Assembly (NCBI GenBank): GCA_964350895.1
Contig: CAYGMG010000015.1
Span: 1 to 45,125, forward strand
Source: Pseudomarimonas sp964350895
GTDB lineage: Bacteria; Pseudomonadota; Gammaproteobacteria; Xanthomonadales; Xanthomonadaceae
Direction of reading: 5' to 3'
Length of the DNA stretch: 45,125 nt
Shown here: piece by piece, positions 23,759 through 31,875 of the stretch
Layout: every line of letters begins with the position of its first letter
How positions within the stretch are numbered: position 1 is the first letter of the stretch
The notes under the pieces: generated by a model
What the model was told of the DNA's origin: nothing
The model's database searches: none
What the model saw: the letters and a program-made list of their open reading frames with translations, nothing else
Program-made: the position numbers and the translations under genes

Positions 23759-24391
23759 ATGAACCCCCTGCGCAACCCCAGGTTGATTGGCGCCGCCAGC
23801 GCGGCGCTGGGGTTGGCCCTGGTCATGACCCTGGTCCTGACCATGAACACCCAGTTGGCGCGCAGCACCGATGACGAAGGGCGCGGCGCGACCAGCATCG
23901 AGGTAATCAAGAAAGAGAAGCCGCCGCAGCCCGACCCGGTGCGCAAGCCCGAGCCGCCCAAGCGCAAGCCGGCGCGCAGCGCGCCCACGCCTCTGGTTGG
24001 CCTCGACTCCGGCCTTGCCGGCCTGAACTTCGGTCTGCCCGGTTTCGACGCCAGTGAACTGGATCTCGGAAAGGGTCTGCTTGGCGACTCCGGCGACGTG
24101 GTGATGACCGATGACTCGGTCGACGTCCCGCCGCGGCCGATCGTCCAGGCGCCGATGGCCTATCCGTCGCGGGCCAAGGCCGGCGGTGTGACCGGCTATG
24201 TGGTGCTCAGCGTGCTGATCGGACCGACCGGGACGGTGGAGCGGGTCAAGGTGCTGGAGTCCCAACCGTCGGGCGTGTTCGACGATGTGGCGGTGGCCGG
24301 CGTGCAGGGCTGGAAGTTCGAGCCCGCCCAGTACAAGGGCGAGAACGTCCGCGTCTGGGCCAAGCAGCGGGTGAGGTTCGACCTGTCATGA
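23759..24391 (+). CDS. tonB: TonB-family energy transducer
   Basis: The protein has 210 residues. An N-terminal membrane anchor (about residues 8-28) is followed by a short Pro/Lys-rich periplasmic segment (KPPQPDPVRKPEPPKRKP). The C-terminal TonB domain carries MAYPSRAKAGGVTGYVVLSV and GVQGWKFEPAQYKGENVRVW. The Pro-rich spacer is short, as in TonB2-type proteins. It would contact the plug of an outer-membrane receptor, most simply the receptor encoded two genes downstream. The stop overlaps an ATG of the TPR gene frame (ATGA at 24388). Confidence 0.93.
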   Translation: MNPLRNPRLIGAASAALGLALVMTLVLTMNTQLARSTDDEGRGATSIEVIKKEKPPQPDPVRKPEPPKRKPARSAPTPLVGLDSGLAGLNFGLPGFDASELDLGKGLLGDSGDVVMTDDSVDVPPRPIVQAPMAYPSRAKAGGVTGYVVLSVLIGPTGTVERVKVLESQPSGVFDDVAVAGVQGWKFEPAQYKGENVRVWAKQRVRFDLS

Positions 24392-24411
24392 GCGCACCGA
24401 CGACCTCCCCG

Positions 24412-24478
24412 GTAGGAGCCAGCTTGCTGGCGATCGCCCCATCGCGGCCCTGCGGATCGCCAGCAAGCTGGCTCCTAC
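24412..24478. repeat. REP-like palindrome between tonB and the TPR gene
   Basis: Two perfect 23-nt arms (24412-24434 and 24456-24478) in inverted orientation flank a 21-nt spacer. Each begins GTAGGAGCCAGC when read inward and contains the inner palindrome CCAGCTTGCTGG. This looks like the REP/BIME elements mobilised by RAYT transposases in pseudomonads and Xanthomonadales. It lies in the reading frame of the TPR gene between the tonB-coupled ATG and the signal peptide. Confidence 0.85.
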
Positions 24479-24483
24479 AGGGG

Positions 24484-25614
24484 ATGCGCGCGGCAGCGTT
24501 GGCGCTCTGCCTGAGCATGGCTATGCCAGTGCTCGCCCAGGACGAAGTCGATTACGTCGAGCTGGCCGCTGTGCTGGCCCGCGACGGCGAGATGGAGCGC
24601 GCCGAAGAAGCGCTGCGCAATGTCGATCTCGACGCAGAAGGCGTGGACCTCGCCAAATACCACACGGTGCGCGGCCTGGTGGCCATGGAGCGCCAGCAGC
24701 TGGCCGACGCCGCGGAGGCGTTTGCCGCGGCCTTCGCTGCCGGGCAGACCGATCCGCTGATCCACCTCTACCGAGCCCAGGCCCTGTTCGGTCTTGAGCG
24801 ATTCGCCGACGCGATCAGCGCCATCGAGCAAGCTGGCGATGCGGTGTCGGGCCTGTCCGGCGCCTGGTTGATGCGCGCCCATGCGCAATGGATGCTTGAT
24901 CGCCGTCAGCCTGCGATGGACACCCTGCGCGAGGCCAGTGGCCGCTTCCCCGCCAACACCTCGTTCCAGCGCCGGCAGGTGTTCTACCTGATCGAGGCTG
25001 GCCTCTACCAGGAGGCCTCCGAGCTGGGCCGCGACTATCTGTCGCGCGTCGAGGGCAAGCCGGAAGACTTCGTTGCCATCGGCACCGCCCTGCGCCGCGC
25101 GCGCAGCTTTGACGAGGCGCTGCGCTTTCTGGAAGCCGCGCGCATCGAGCACCCGGCGGACGGCAACATCGGCAAGGCGCTGGCCCAGACCTGGCTGGAG
25201 AAGGGCAACGCCTACGCCGCTGCCGAGATCCTTGCCATCGAGGCCGAGCGCGATCAGGCCCTGCTCGCCGAGGCCGCCGAGCTGTTCCGTAGGGCCGGCC
25301 ACCCGATGCGCGCCCTGATGCTCAACGCGCGGATCAGCGACAGCGAGCGCAAGCTCAAGCAGCGGGTGGGCATCCTGGTCGAGCTGGGCCGTTTCGAGCA
25401 GGTCGCCGGCATGGAGGCCGCGCTTTATCGCGCCGGCCTGCTGGCCGATGAGGACATCCGCTACGCCCTGGCCTATGCGCACTTCCGCGGCGGCAACTTC
25501 GAGGCCGTCGAGCGCCACCTGACCGCGCTCAAGCGCCCCGAACTGTTCCGCAAGGCCACCGAGCTGCGCCGCCTGATGCAGGACTGCGCCGATGCGCGCT
25601 GGACCTGCGCCTGA
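24484..25614 (+). CDS. Periplasmic TPR protein of the TonB2-like operon
   Basis: Starting at ATG 24484 gives 376 residues with an immediate signal peptide (MRAAALALCLSMAMPVLAQ). An alternative in-frame ATG at 24388 overlaps the tonB stop and would place a 32-residue REP-derived extension in front. The AGGGG directly abutting ATG 24484 is too close for a good ribosome binding site, so the start is uncertain. The mature protein is a continuous array of helical repeats (LARDGEMERAEEALRNVDLD, DPLIHLYRAQALFGLERFAD, and similar). A TPR protein closes TonB2 clusters in other gammaproteobacteria. It may scaffold TonB or the receptor at the outer membrane. The receptor gene starts 19 bp later. Confidence 0.85.
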   Translation: MRAAALALCLSMAMPVLAQDEVDYVELAAVLARDGEMERAEEALRNVDLDAEGVDLAKYHTVRGLVAMERQQLADAAEAFAAAFAAGQTDPLIHLYRAQALFGLERFADAISAIEQAGDAVSGLSGAWLMRAHAQWMLDRRQPAMDTLREASGRFPANTSFQRRQVFYLIEAGLYQEASELGRDYLSRVEGKPEDFVAIGTALRRARSFDEALRFLEAARIEHPADGNIGKALAQTWLEKGNAYAAAEILAIEAERDQALLAEAAELFRRAGHPMRALMLNARISDSERKLKQRVGILVELGRFEQVAGMEAALYRAGLLADEDIRYALAYAHFRGGNFEAVERHLTALKRPELFRKATELRRLMQDCADARWTCA

Positions 25615-25633
25615 ACCACCAACGGACCCACTG

Positions 25634-28600
25634 ATGAAACGCCCCGCACTCGCCCTTGCCGCCCTGGCGCTGGCCACCCGCCTCGCTCTGGCGGCTGAGC
25701 CGGCCGAGGTGTCGATCTACCTGTTCGACGATGTCACCCCGCTGGCCGATGTCGAGGTGCTGGTCGACGGCGAACTGCGCGGCCGCACCAGTGCCGCCGG
25801 CGCGGTGCTGCTCAGCCTGCCCGCCGGCGCGCGCACGCTGGTCCTGCGCCGCGCCGGAGAAGAATTGCTCAGCCTTCCGCTGGAACTGCAGGAGGAGGAG
25901 AACGCACAGCTGATCGCCACCCTGCAGCCGGGCGCCGCGCCGCGGGTGCTGATCGAGAGTTCGCACCGACAGGGCAGCACGGCGATCGGCACCCAGCAGG
26001 TCGAGGCTGCCGGACCGCCGGGAACGCTTGCCGGGCGCATCGTCAGCACCGAGAACGCGGCACCGATCGCCGGCGCCCGCGTCTACGTCAGCGGCACGCC
26101 GCTGGACATCGTCACCGACGCCGAAGGCAATTTCAGCGCCGAGCTGCCCCCCGGCGACTATTCGATCTCGATCATTGCCGCCAACTTCAGCACCCTGACC
26201 CTCGACGGCGTGAAGATCGCCGCCGGCGAAGCCACCCAGCGCCCGATCGAGCTGGCCCCGGCCGGCTTCGAGCTGCCCGAGTTCGTGGTGCTCGAGCCCT
26301 TTGTCGAAGGCTCGCTGGCGGCCTTTGTCGAGGAGAAGCGCAGCTCGTCCGCGGTCGCCGACATCCTCGGCGCGGAACAGATCTCGCGCGCCGGCGACTC
26401 GGATGCCGCCGGCGCGCTCAAGCGCGTCACCGGCCTGACCCTGGTCGACGGCAAGTTCGTCTACGTGCGTGGCCTCGGCGAGCGCTACTCCTCCGTGCTG
26501 CTGAACGGCGCGCAGATCCCCAGCCCCGATCCGACCCGCCGCGTCGTCCCGCTGGACCTGTTCCCGACCGAGATCCTGCAGGGCATCGTGGTGCAGAAGA
26601 CCTACACCGCCGACATGCCGGGCGAGTTCGGCGGCGGCACCATCCAGTTGCGCACCCGCGGCGTGCCGGACAGCTTCCTGCTGCGCGCCTCGCTGGGCCT
26701 GGGCTATGTCGATGGAACCACGGGCGAAGAGGGGCTGACCTATGCCGGTGGCAACCGCGACTGGACCGGCATGGACGACGGAACCCGCGAGGCGCCGCCG
26801 AACCTGTTGGGACCTTCCCTGCCTACCGACCCCGTTGAGCTGGAAGCCCTTGGCGAAGCGCTCGCGGGACGCGGCTTCGGTGTCTTCGAGCGCAACATCG
26901 GGCCGAACAGCAGCGCTTCGTTCTCGGTCGGCGATGACTTCCGCTTCAGCGACGGGGCATGGAGCCTTGGCTACATCGGTGCCTTACGTCACAGCCAGAG
27001 CTGGGACAACCGGGACGAGCAGCGAAACGGCTTCAGCGTCCTGGGCAACGGTACGCTGATACCTCTCACTTCGTTCGAGCGACGCAAGACCGAACGGGCA
27101 ATCGATGCCGGGCTGTTCTTCTCTACCGGACTGAAGATCGGCGAGCATCACGATATCGTCGGCACCGCGTTCCAGGTACGGCAGACGATCGATGAAACAC
27201 AGATCGATGAGGGCGTGCTTGGCTCGGGCAATGTCGAGCGACAGTTCTCCCTGGAGTGGGTCGAGAACGAGCTGACCACCCGACAGATCGGCGGCGAGCA
27301 CTCGCTGGTGGATCTCGCTGGCCTGTTCGTCGCCTGGCAGTACACCGATTCGCGCGCGGTGCGGTACTCACCCTTTACCCGCGAGTACAACTTCTCATTC
27401 GATGAGGAGTTCGAGGAGTTCTTCTACAACGGGCAGAACTTCATCCGCTTCGAGGACCTGGTTGACGATGCCGAGCAAGGCCGGCTCGACATCAAATGGC
27501 CCTGGCGCTTCAACGACACCGACAGCCTGACCCTGCTCGCCGGCGTGGACAAGGTGGAGCGCGAGCGCCGCTCGTCGATCGAGCGTTTCGCCTATCGCGG
27601 CGGGCGGGTCAACAACGCCACCGATATCCGGGACGTTCTGCAGCCGGAACTGATCGGCCCGGACCGCAGCCAGCTTCGCCTCCAGCGATCGACCCAGTCG
27701 ACCGACGCCTACACCGCCTCGCAGACCCTCGACGCCTACTATCTCGTCAGCGACCTGGTGTGGCGGGACTGGCGCATCAACCTGGGCGTTCGTGAGGAGC
27801 GCAACGATCAGGAGGTGGTCACCCAGCCGCTGTTCGGAAGCGTCGGTGTTGCGCCGGTGGTGGGCCGCATCGAGGCGACCGACCGGTTGCCTTCGGGCTC
27901 GATCACCTGGGCCTACTCCGAAAGGGCGCAGCTGCGACTTGGATACAGCGAAACCGTTTCTCGTCCGGATTTCCGCGAGCAGTCAGAAGCACCCTTCATC
28001 GACCCCCAGCTCGATATCCGCGTCCAGGGCAATGCCGACCTCAAGGCGGCAGATATCGAGAGTCGCGACCTGCGCTGGGAGTACTACTTCACTCCCACCG
28101 AGAGCTTCTCGATCGCCTATTTTGAGAAGACGTTCCAGAACCCGATCGAGCTGGTTCGGGTGCCGGCCTCCGGCGAGCTCTTGGGCATCCGCAATGCCGA
28201 CTCGGCAACCAACCGCGGGATCGAACTGGATCTGTACAAGTCGCTGGGGGACGTTTCCGGATTGGGCTGGCTGCCCTCATGGCTGCAGGACTTGCCATGG
28301 CAGGATCTCTACATCGGCGGCAACTACGCCTATATCGATTCCGAGATCGATCTGGGGGCCAATCAAGGCACCCAGACCAGCGCGCAGCGTCCGCTGCAGG
28401 GGCAGTCGCCCTACGTCGGCAATCTGAGCCTGTCCTATCTGCATCCGGAAGGCGATATCGAAGCGACCCTTTTGTACAACGTGTTTGGCGCACGCATTTC
28501 GCAGGTCGGCGACAGCGGCGTGCCGGACATCTACGAAGAGCCCTTCAAGCAACTCGACTTCACCCTGAGCAGCAAGTTGCCCTGGGAGGGTTGGAAGGCC

Positions 28601-28717
28601 AAGCTGCGTCTGCGCAATCTCCTCGATCCGGAAGCGCGCTACAGCGTCGGAAGCGAGACCTCACGCAGCTTCCGCAAGGGGCGCGAAGTGAATCTCAGCG
28701 TCGAATGGCGTTACTGA
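25634..28717 (+). CDS. TonB-dependent outer-membrane receptor with N-terminal carboxypeptidase-regulatory-like domains
   Basis: The product is 1027 residues from ATG 25634, opening a signal peptide that ends near LALAAEP. Two small beta domains follow: a PEGA-like one (about 20-110) and a carboxypeptidase-regulatory-like one (about 130-210, GRIVSTENAAPIAGARVYVS). The plug reads SAVADILGAEQISRAGDSDA ... FVYVRGLGERYSSVLLNGA ... PGEFGGGTIQLRTRG. The remaining 700 residues look like a 22-strand barrel ending EVNLSVEWRY with a terminal aromatic residue. No clear TonB box was found. It is the seventh gene of the operon. The ligand is unknown; the neighbouring beta-helix protein could be a partner or cargo. 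Confidence 0.92.
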   Translation: MKRPALALAALALATRLALAAEPAEVSIYLFDDVTPLADVEVLVDGELRGRTSAAGAVLLSLPAGARTLVLRRAGEELLSLPLELQEEENAQLIATLQPGAAPRVLIESSHRQGSTAIGTQQVEAAGPPGTLAGRIVSTENAAPIAGARVYVSGTPLDIVTDAEGNFSAELPPGDYSISIIAANFSTLTLDGVKIAAGEATQRPIELAPAGFELPEFVVLEPFVEGSLAAFVEEKRSSSAVADILGAEQISRAGDSDAAGALKRVTGLTLVDGKFVYVRGLGERYSSVLLNGAQIPSPDPTRRVVPLDLFPTEILQGIVVQKTYTADMPGEFGGGTIQLRTRGVPDSFLLRASLGLGYVDGTTGEEGLTYAGGNRDWTGMDDGTREAPPNLLGPSLPTDPVELEALGEALAGRGFGVFERNIGPNSSASFSVGDDFRFSDGAWSLGYIGALRHSQSWDNRDEQRNGFSVLGNGTLIPLTSFERRKTERAIDAGLFFSTGLKIGEHHDIVGTAFQVRQTIDETQIDEGVLGSGNVERQFSLEWVENELTTRQIGGEHSLVDLAGLFVAWQYTDSRAVRYSPFTREYNFSFDEEFEEFFYNGQNFIRFEDLVDDAEQGRLDIKWPWRFNDTDSLTLLAGVDKVERERRSSIERFAYRGGRVNNATDIRDVLQPELIGPDRSQLRLQRSTQSTDAYTASQTLDAYYLVSDLVWRDWRINLGVREERNDQEVVTQPLFGSVGVAPVVGRIEATDRLPSGSITWAYSERAQLRLGYSETVSRPDFREQSEAPFIDPQLDIRVQGNADLKAADIESRDLRWEYYFTPTESFSIAYFEKTFQNPIELVRVPASGELLGIRNADSATNRGIELDLYKSLGDVSGLGWLPSWLQDLPWQDLYIGGNYAYIDSEIDLGANQGTQTSAQRPLQGQSPYVGNLSLSYLHPEGDIEATLLYNVFGARISQVGDSGVPDIYEEPFKQLDFTLSSKLPWEGWKAKLRLRNLLDPEARYSVGSETSRSFRKGREVNLSVEWRY

Positions 28718-28752
28718 CCGGCGACTGTCATCGACCTGCAACACGATTGCAG
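28714..28752 (+). promoter_or_regulatory. Candidate Pho-box-like site before the beta-helix gene
   Basis: Heptamers CTGACCG (28714-28720), CTGTCAT (28725-28731), CTGCAAC (28736-28742) and TTGCAGG (28747-28753) repeat every 11 bp. The third and fourth also form the small inverted repeat CTGCAA-CACGA-TTGCAG (28736-28751). Only CTGTCAT matches the PhoB half-site fully, and no clear -10 follows. The CTGTCATCGA core is identical to that upstream of the first gene of the locus. The beta-helix gene probably has its own promoter here. Confidence 0.4.
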
Positions 28753-28836
28753 GATTCCTGAAAGACCCGGGAAGTAAGGTGCGGCGGGTGTCGGCGCTGG
28801 CCGGCCCGTCTCCCTACGCAACTCGAGGTTCACTCC

Positions 28837-30537
28837 ATGTCCAAGCTTCGCAAGTCGCTGCTCGCGGCTGCCTGCACCTTCGCCTTCGCCGGCCAGGCCG
28901 CAGCCGTCCACATCAACGAGTCCTTCGATGGCGCCTGGGTCGACCCGTCGGCTGCCGGCAACCAGAAGGGCCTGATGGTCGACTACATTCCCAGCGCCAA
29001 CACCTTCTTCTTTGCCTTCTTCACCTACGACGGTGCCGGCGACCAGCTGTGGACCGTGGGTGCGTTTGAGGTGCAGGAGGGCGTGCGTGACTACAGCGTG
29101 CCGGTGACCATCGTTGAGGGTGGTCGTTTCAGCGACGCCGGTACGCCGGTCGAGTCCGATCCGATCGGCACCGCTGCGATCTCGGTCAACTGCGGCGCCA
29201 TCGATCTGGATTTCACTCCGGCCGCTGGCGTGTCGCTGACCGCTGCCAGCTTCAGCTTCCAGCAGAGCCTTGGCCTCGACAGCCTGAGCTCGGGCGAGTG
29301 CAACACCCCGGTCAACGACTGCCCGGCCGGCACCACCGCCGAAGGCGATCGTTGCGCCCTGCCGAGCACCATCAGCAACAACCTGATCCTGCCGGCCGGC
29401 AAGACCTATGTCGTCAACGGCCGGGTCTCGGTCGAGGACGGCGGCAAGCTGAGCGTTGCGCCGGGGGTGACTGTGGTCGGCGGCGCCGAAGCCACCGCGC
29501 CGAACTTCATCTCGGTCAAGCAGGGCGGCCAGATCTACGCCAACGGCACCAAGGACCAGCCGATCACCTTCACCGGTCCGGAAGCGGTGCCGGGCTCGTG
29601 GGCCGGCATCGTGATCGCCGGTCGCTCGATCTGCAACGACGCCACCGCTGGCCAGCCTTGCCAGTTCGAGGCGGTGCCGGACATCACCTACGGTTCGGCC
29701 ACCGATCCGGTGCTGGACGACAACTCGGGCGTCCTGCGCTACGTCCGCATCCGCTGGGCGGGTCAGCAGATCGCCCCGAACGAGGAGCTGAACTCGCTGA
29801 CCCTGCTCGGCGTCGGCAACGGCACCGTGATGGAGTACGTGCAGGTCGACGGCGGCCTGGACGATGGCTTCGAGATGTTCGGCGGCAGCGTCAACGGCCG
29901 TTACCTGGTCTGCTCGAACATGGGCGACGACTGCTTCGACTTCGACCAGGGCTACAACGGCAAGCTGCAGTTCGGTCTGGGCTTCCAGGGCAGCAACCCT
30001 GACCTGACCTCGGACTCGAACGGCTTCGAGACCGACAACGACAGCAACAACAACGACAAGCAGCCGCGCACCACGCCGTCGGTCGCCAACTTCACCATGG
30101 TCGGCACCCCGACCGGCACCCGTGACGGCATGCGCATCCGCCGCGGCGCGGGCGGCAACTACGTCAACATGGTAGTGACCGGCTACACCCGCAGCTGCCT
30201 CAACCTGGACGACGCCGGCACCTTCGGCCTCGGCACCGCCAGCGCTCAGGGCGAGCTGTTCACCATGACCAACAGCTTCATGGGCGGCTGCACCGGCAAC
30301 ACCTTCGACGACGCTTCGGGCGACCCCTATGCGGTCTCCGCCTGGTACGCGGCGGGCACGGGCAACCAGAGCGGTGACCCGCAGCTGAGCGGCTTCCTCC
30401 CGGCCGCCGGTTCGCCGGTGCTGTCCGGTGGCGGCGTGCTGGCGGACGGCTACTTCCAGCCGACCACCCATCGCGGCGCCTTCGGCGCGGGCGAGAACTG
30501 GACCAAGGACTGGACGGTCAACCTGCCGGGCCAGTAA
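28837..30537 (+). CDS. Exported right-handed beta-helix-like surface protein
   Basis: The protein has 566 residues with GAGG about 10 bp upstream of the ATG and a signal peptide (MSKLRKSLLAAACTFAFAGQ) probably cut after QAAA. Residues 27-140 match, from memory, an unnamed domain common in secreted Xanthomonadales proteins (FDGAWVDPSAAGNQKG ... FFAFFTYDGAGDQLWTVG). Cys residues in CNTPVNDCPAGTTAEGDRC lead into a beta-helix-like region (residues 165-560) with LPAGKTYVVNGRVSVEDGGK, GSWAGIVIAGR and LDDGFEMFGGSVNGR. Codons are strongly biased to C/G-ending, suggesting high expression. A strong terminator follows 60 bp later. Its function is unknown; it probably sits on the cell surface or in the periplasm and partners the adjacent receptor. 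Confidence 0.85.
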   Translation: MSKLRKSLLAAACTFAFAGQAAAVHINESFDGAWVDPSAAGNQKGLMVDYIPSANTFFFAFFTYDGAGDQLWTVGAFEVQEGVRDYSVPVTIVEGGRFSDAGTPVESDPIGTAAISVNCGAIDLDFTPAAGVSLTAASFSFQQSLGLDSLSSGECNTPVNDCPAGTTAEGDRCALPSTISNNLILPAGKTYVVNGRVSVEDGGKLSVAPGVTVVGGAEATAPNFISVKQGGQIYANGTKDQPITFTGPEAVPGSWAGIVIAGRSICNDATAGQPCQFEAVPDITYGSATDPVLDDNSGVLRYVRIRWAGQQIAPNEELNSLTLLGVGNGTVMEYVQVDGGLDDGFEMFGGSVNGRYLVCSNMGDDCFDFDQGYNGKLQFGLGFQGSNPDLTSDSNGFETDNDSNNNDKQPRTTPSVANFTMVGTPTGTRDGMRIRRGAGGNYVNMVVTGYTRSCLNLDDAGTFGLGTASAQGELFTMTNSFMGGCTGNTFDDASGDPYAVSAWYAAGTGNQSGDPQLSGFLPAAGSPVLSGGGVLADGYFQPTTHRGAFGAGENWTKDWTVNLPGQ

Positions 30538-30597
30538 TCCACCGAGCGTGCGTCAAAGCCGCCGCGGCAAGGATGTCGCGGCGGTTCGGGTAAGCAA

Positions 30598-30626
30598 GAG
30601 GCCCTCTTCGGAGGGCCTCGTTATTT
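30598..30626 (+). terminator. Rho-independent terminator of the TonB2-like locus
   Basis: GAGGCCCTC (30598-30606), a TTCG tetraloop and GAGGGCCTC (30611-30619) form a perfect 9-bp stem, followed by GTTATTTG. It lies 60 bp after the beta-helix stop. A second possible stem, CCGCCGCG with CGCGGCGG, lies just before it at about 30560-30584. Confidence 0.88.
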
Positions 30627-30713
30627 GTACAGGGAGTTTTTCGAGCCGACGCGGCAGGCGCTTGCCCGGGCTGTGCCCGATCGCTGCGCTTCGCGGCGTT
30701 GAGCCGCCGTGGC

Positions 30714-31778
30714 TCAGGGCGCCAGCGAATAGGCCGAGAAGGCCTCGACCACTGCCTGGCCGTTGGCCGGACCCTTGCCGTTGAAGCGCTGACGGAGCGC
30801 GTCGGACACCTGGCGCAGCCGGTCCGCATTGCGCTCCTTGGCCGCGGCAAAGGTATCGCGGCCGATGTCCGAGCAGAAGCGGTGCAGCTCGAAGAAGTAG
30901 CGCTCCTGGCCGTCGCTGAGGAAGCCCAGGCAAGGCGTCGCGGAGTTCTCCGCGTCCAGCGAGCGGCCGCTGCGCATCTCGCGCTCCTGGCATAGCCTGC
31001 TGGCACTCTCGGCAAGCCAGGGAAAAGCCTCGCCGACGTTGGCGGTGTCGAGGTCGGAGGCCATCTGCGCCAGCTCGACTGCGCGCACCGCGCTGGGATC
31101 CTCGCGCCACCAGGGGAACTCGCGGTCAAGGAAGGTCGGAAGCTGGGGTGCCAGGGCGCCGGCCGTGGTGACCACTTCGGCGGAATTGAAGTCGGCCAGG
31201 GGCGGGGTCGGCCGCGGATCGAAGGTCGAGCCGGCAATCATCATGTCGAGCGCATTGAACAGGTCGCGATCGCGCTGGCTGTCAAAGCCGGACAGGGCGA
31301 GGATGCGCCGCGTCTCGCAGATGCTGGCCGCCTCGTTATTGCCGATCGGGTGGCTGAAGTCGACCTGCTCACGCTGGCGCAGGTCATGGCAGGTGGCGAA
31401 CAGCGATAGCGCCAGCCACTCGAACAGCGGTAGCCGCACAAGTCCCGCGCTGTCCATCATCCGGCCAAGTCGGCCGTCGAGAATCTCCAGCGCGTGATTC
31501 TCGTTGTGGTAGTGGTGGAAATCATCGCCCCAGCTGCCATGGCGCATGCCTAGCCGTGCCAAGCTGATCATCAAGGCGCAGTCGACCTTGCCAAGGTATT
31601 CCGGATCGGTTCCGGGGAAGGCCGCGAGCAATGCCTCGCGGCGGCGCGCCAGCAGCTGGATGAAATCCGGCCGGCAGTCGTGCAGCAGGCGCGCGGCGGT
31701 GGCATGGTCGGGCACTGCCCGCTCCACGCCGTCAGCGGGAAACGAATTGCTAAGCTGCAGGAACACTCGATCTGCCAC
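30714..31778 (-). CDS. HD-domain-like protein of unknown function
   Basis: The protein has 354 residues from a GTG at 31778 with a weak ribosome binding site; other GTG codons follow shortly. There is no signal peptide or membrane helix. Residues 92-135 show HYHNENHALEI and, about 35 residues later, ATCHDLRQ. This H...HD spacing and the later NNEAAS and SDLDTANVGE are reminiscent of HD-superfamily metal phosphohydrolases (phosphodiesterase-like). The nucleotide or other substrate is unknown. A good TATACT -10 element lies on the minus strand about 35 bp upstream. It is convergent with the beta-helix gene and downstream of radC. Confidence 0.7.
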   Translation of the reverse strand: MADRVFLQLSNSFPADGVERAVPDHATAARLLHDCRPDFIQLLARRREALLAAFPGTDPEYLGKVDCALMISLARLGMRHGSWGDDFHHYHNENHALEILDGRLGRMMDSAGLVRLPLFEWLALSLFATCHDLRQREQVDFSHPIGNNEAASICETRRILALSGFDSQRDRDLFNALDMMIAGSTFDPRPTPPLADFNSAEVVTTAGALAPQLPTFLDREFPWWREDPSAVRAVELAQMASDLDTANVGEAFPWLAESASRLCQEREMRSGRSLDAENSATPCLGFLSDGQERYFFELHRFCSDIGRDTFAAAKERNADRLRQVSDALRQRFNGKGPANGQAVVEAFSAYSLAP

Positions 31779-31809
31779 CCAGGACGCTCACACCATCAAT
31801 ATCGGATGG

Positions 31810-31821
31810 CCTGAGTATACG
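31810..31821 (-). promoter_or_regulatory. Candidate -10 element before the HD-like gene
   Basis: Read on the minus strand, CGTATACTCAGG contains TATACT, a near-consensus -10, about 35 bp upstream of the GTG start at 31778. No convincing -35 lies 16-18 bp further upstream. Evidence is sequence similarity only. Confidence 0.35.
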
Positions 31822-31875
31822 GCGCGGACGGCCGCTGGGCAGTGCAGTGGACTGTTGCGCTGCAGCAGGGCCGAC

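Noticed and set aside
24381..24389. CTGTCAT at the end of tonB (and another near 38257) as Pho boxes
   Set aside because: Neither is flanked by heptamers at 11-bp spacing. The first is inside the coding end of tonB; the second lacks a second half-site.
28837..28920. Beta-helix protein as a lipoprotein (AAAC near residue 13)
   Set aside because: The residue three before the Cys is Ala, not Leu/Val/Ile, and hydrophobic signal-peptide sequence continues after the Cys. Cleavage by signal peptidase I after QAAA is more likely.
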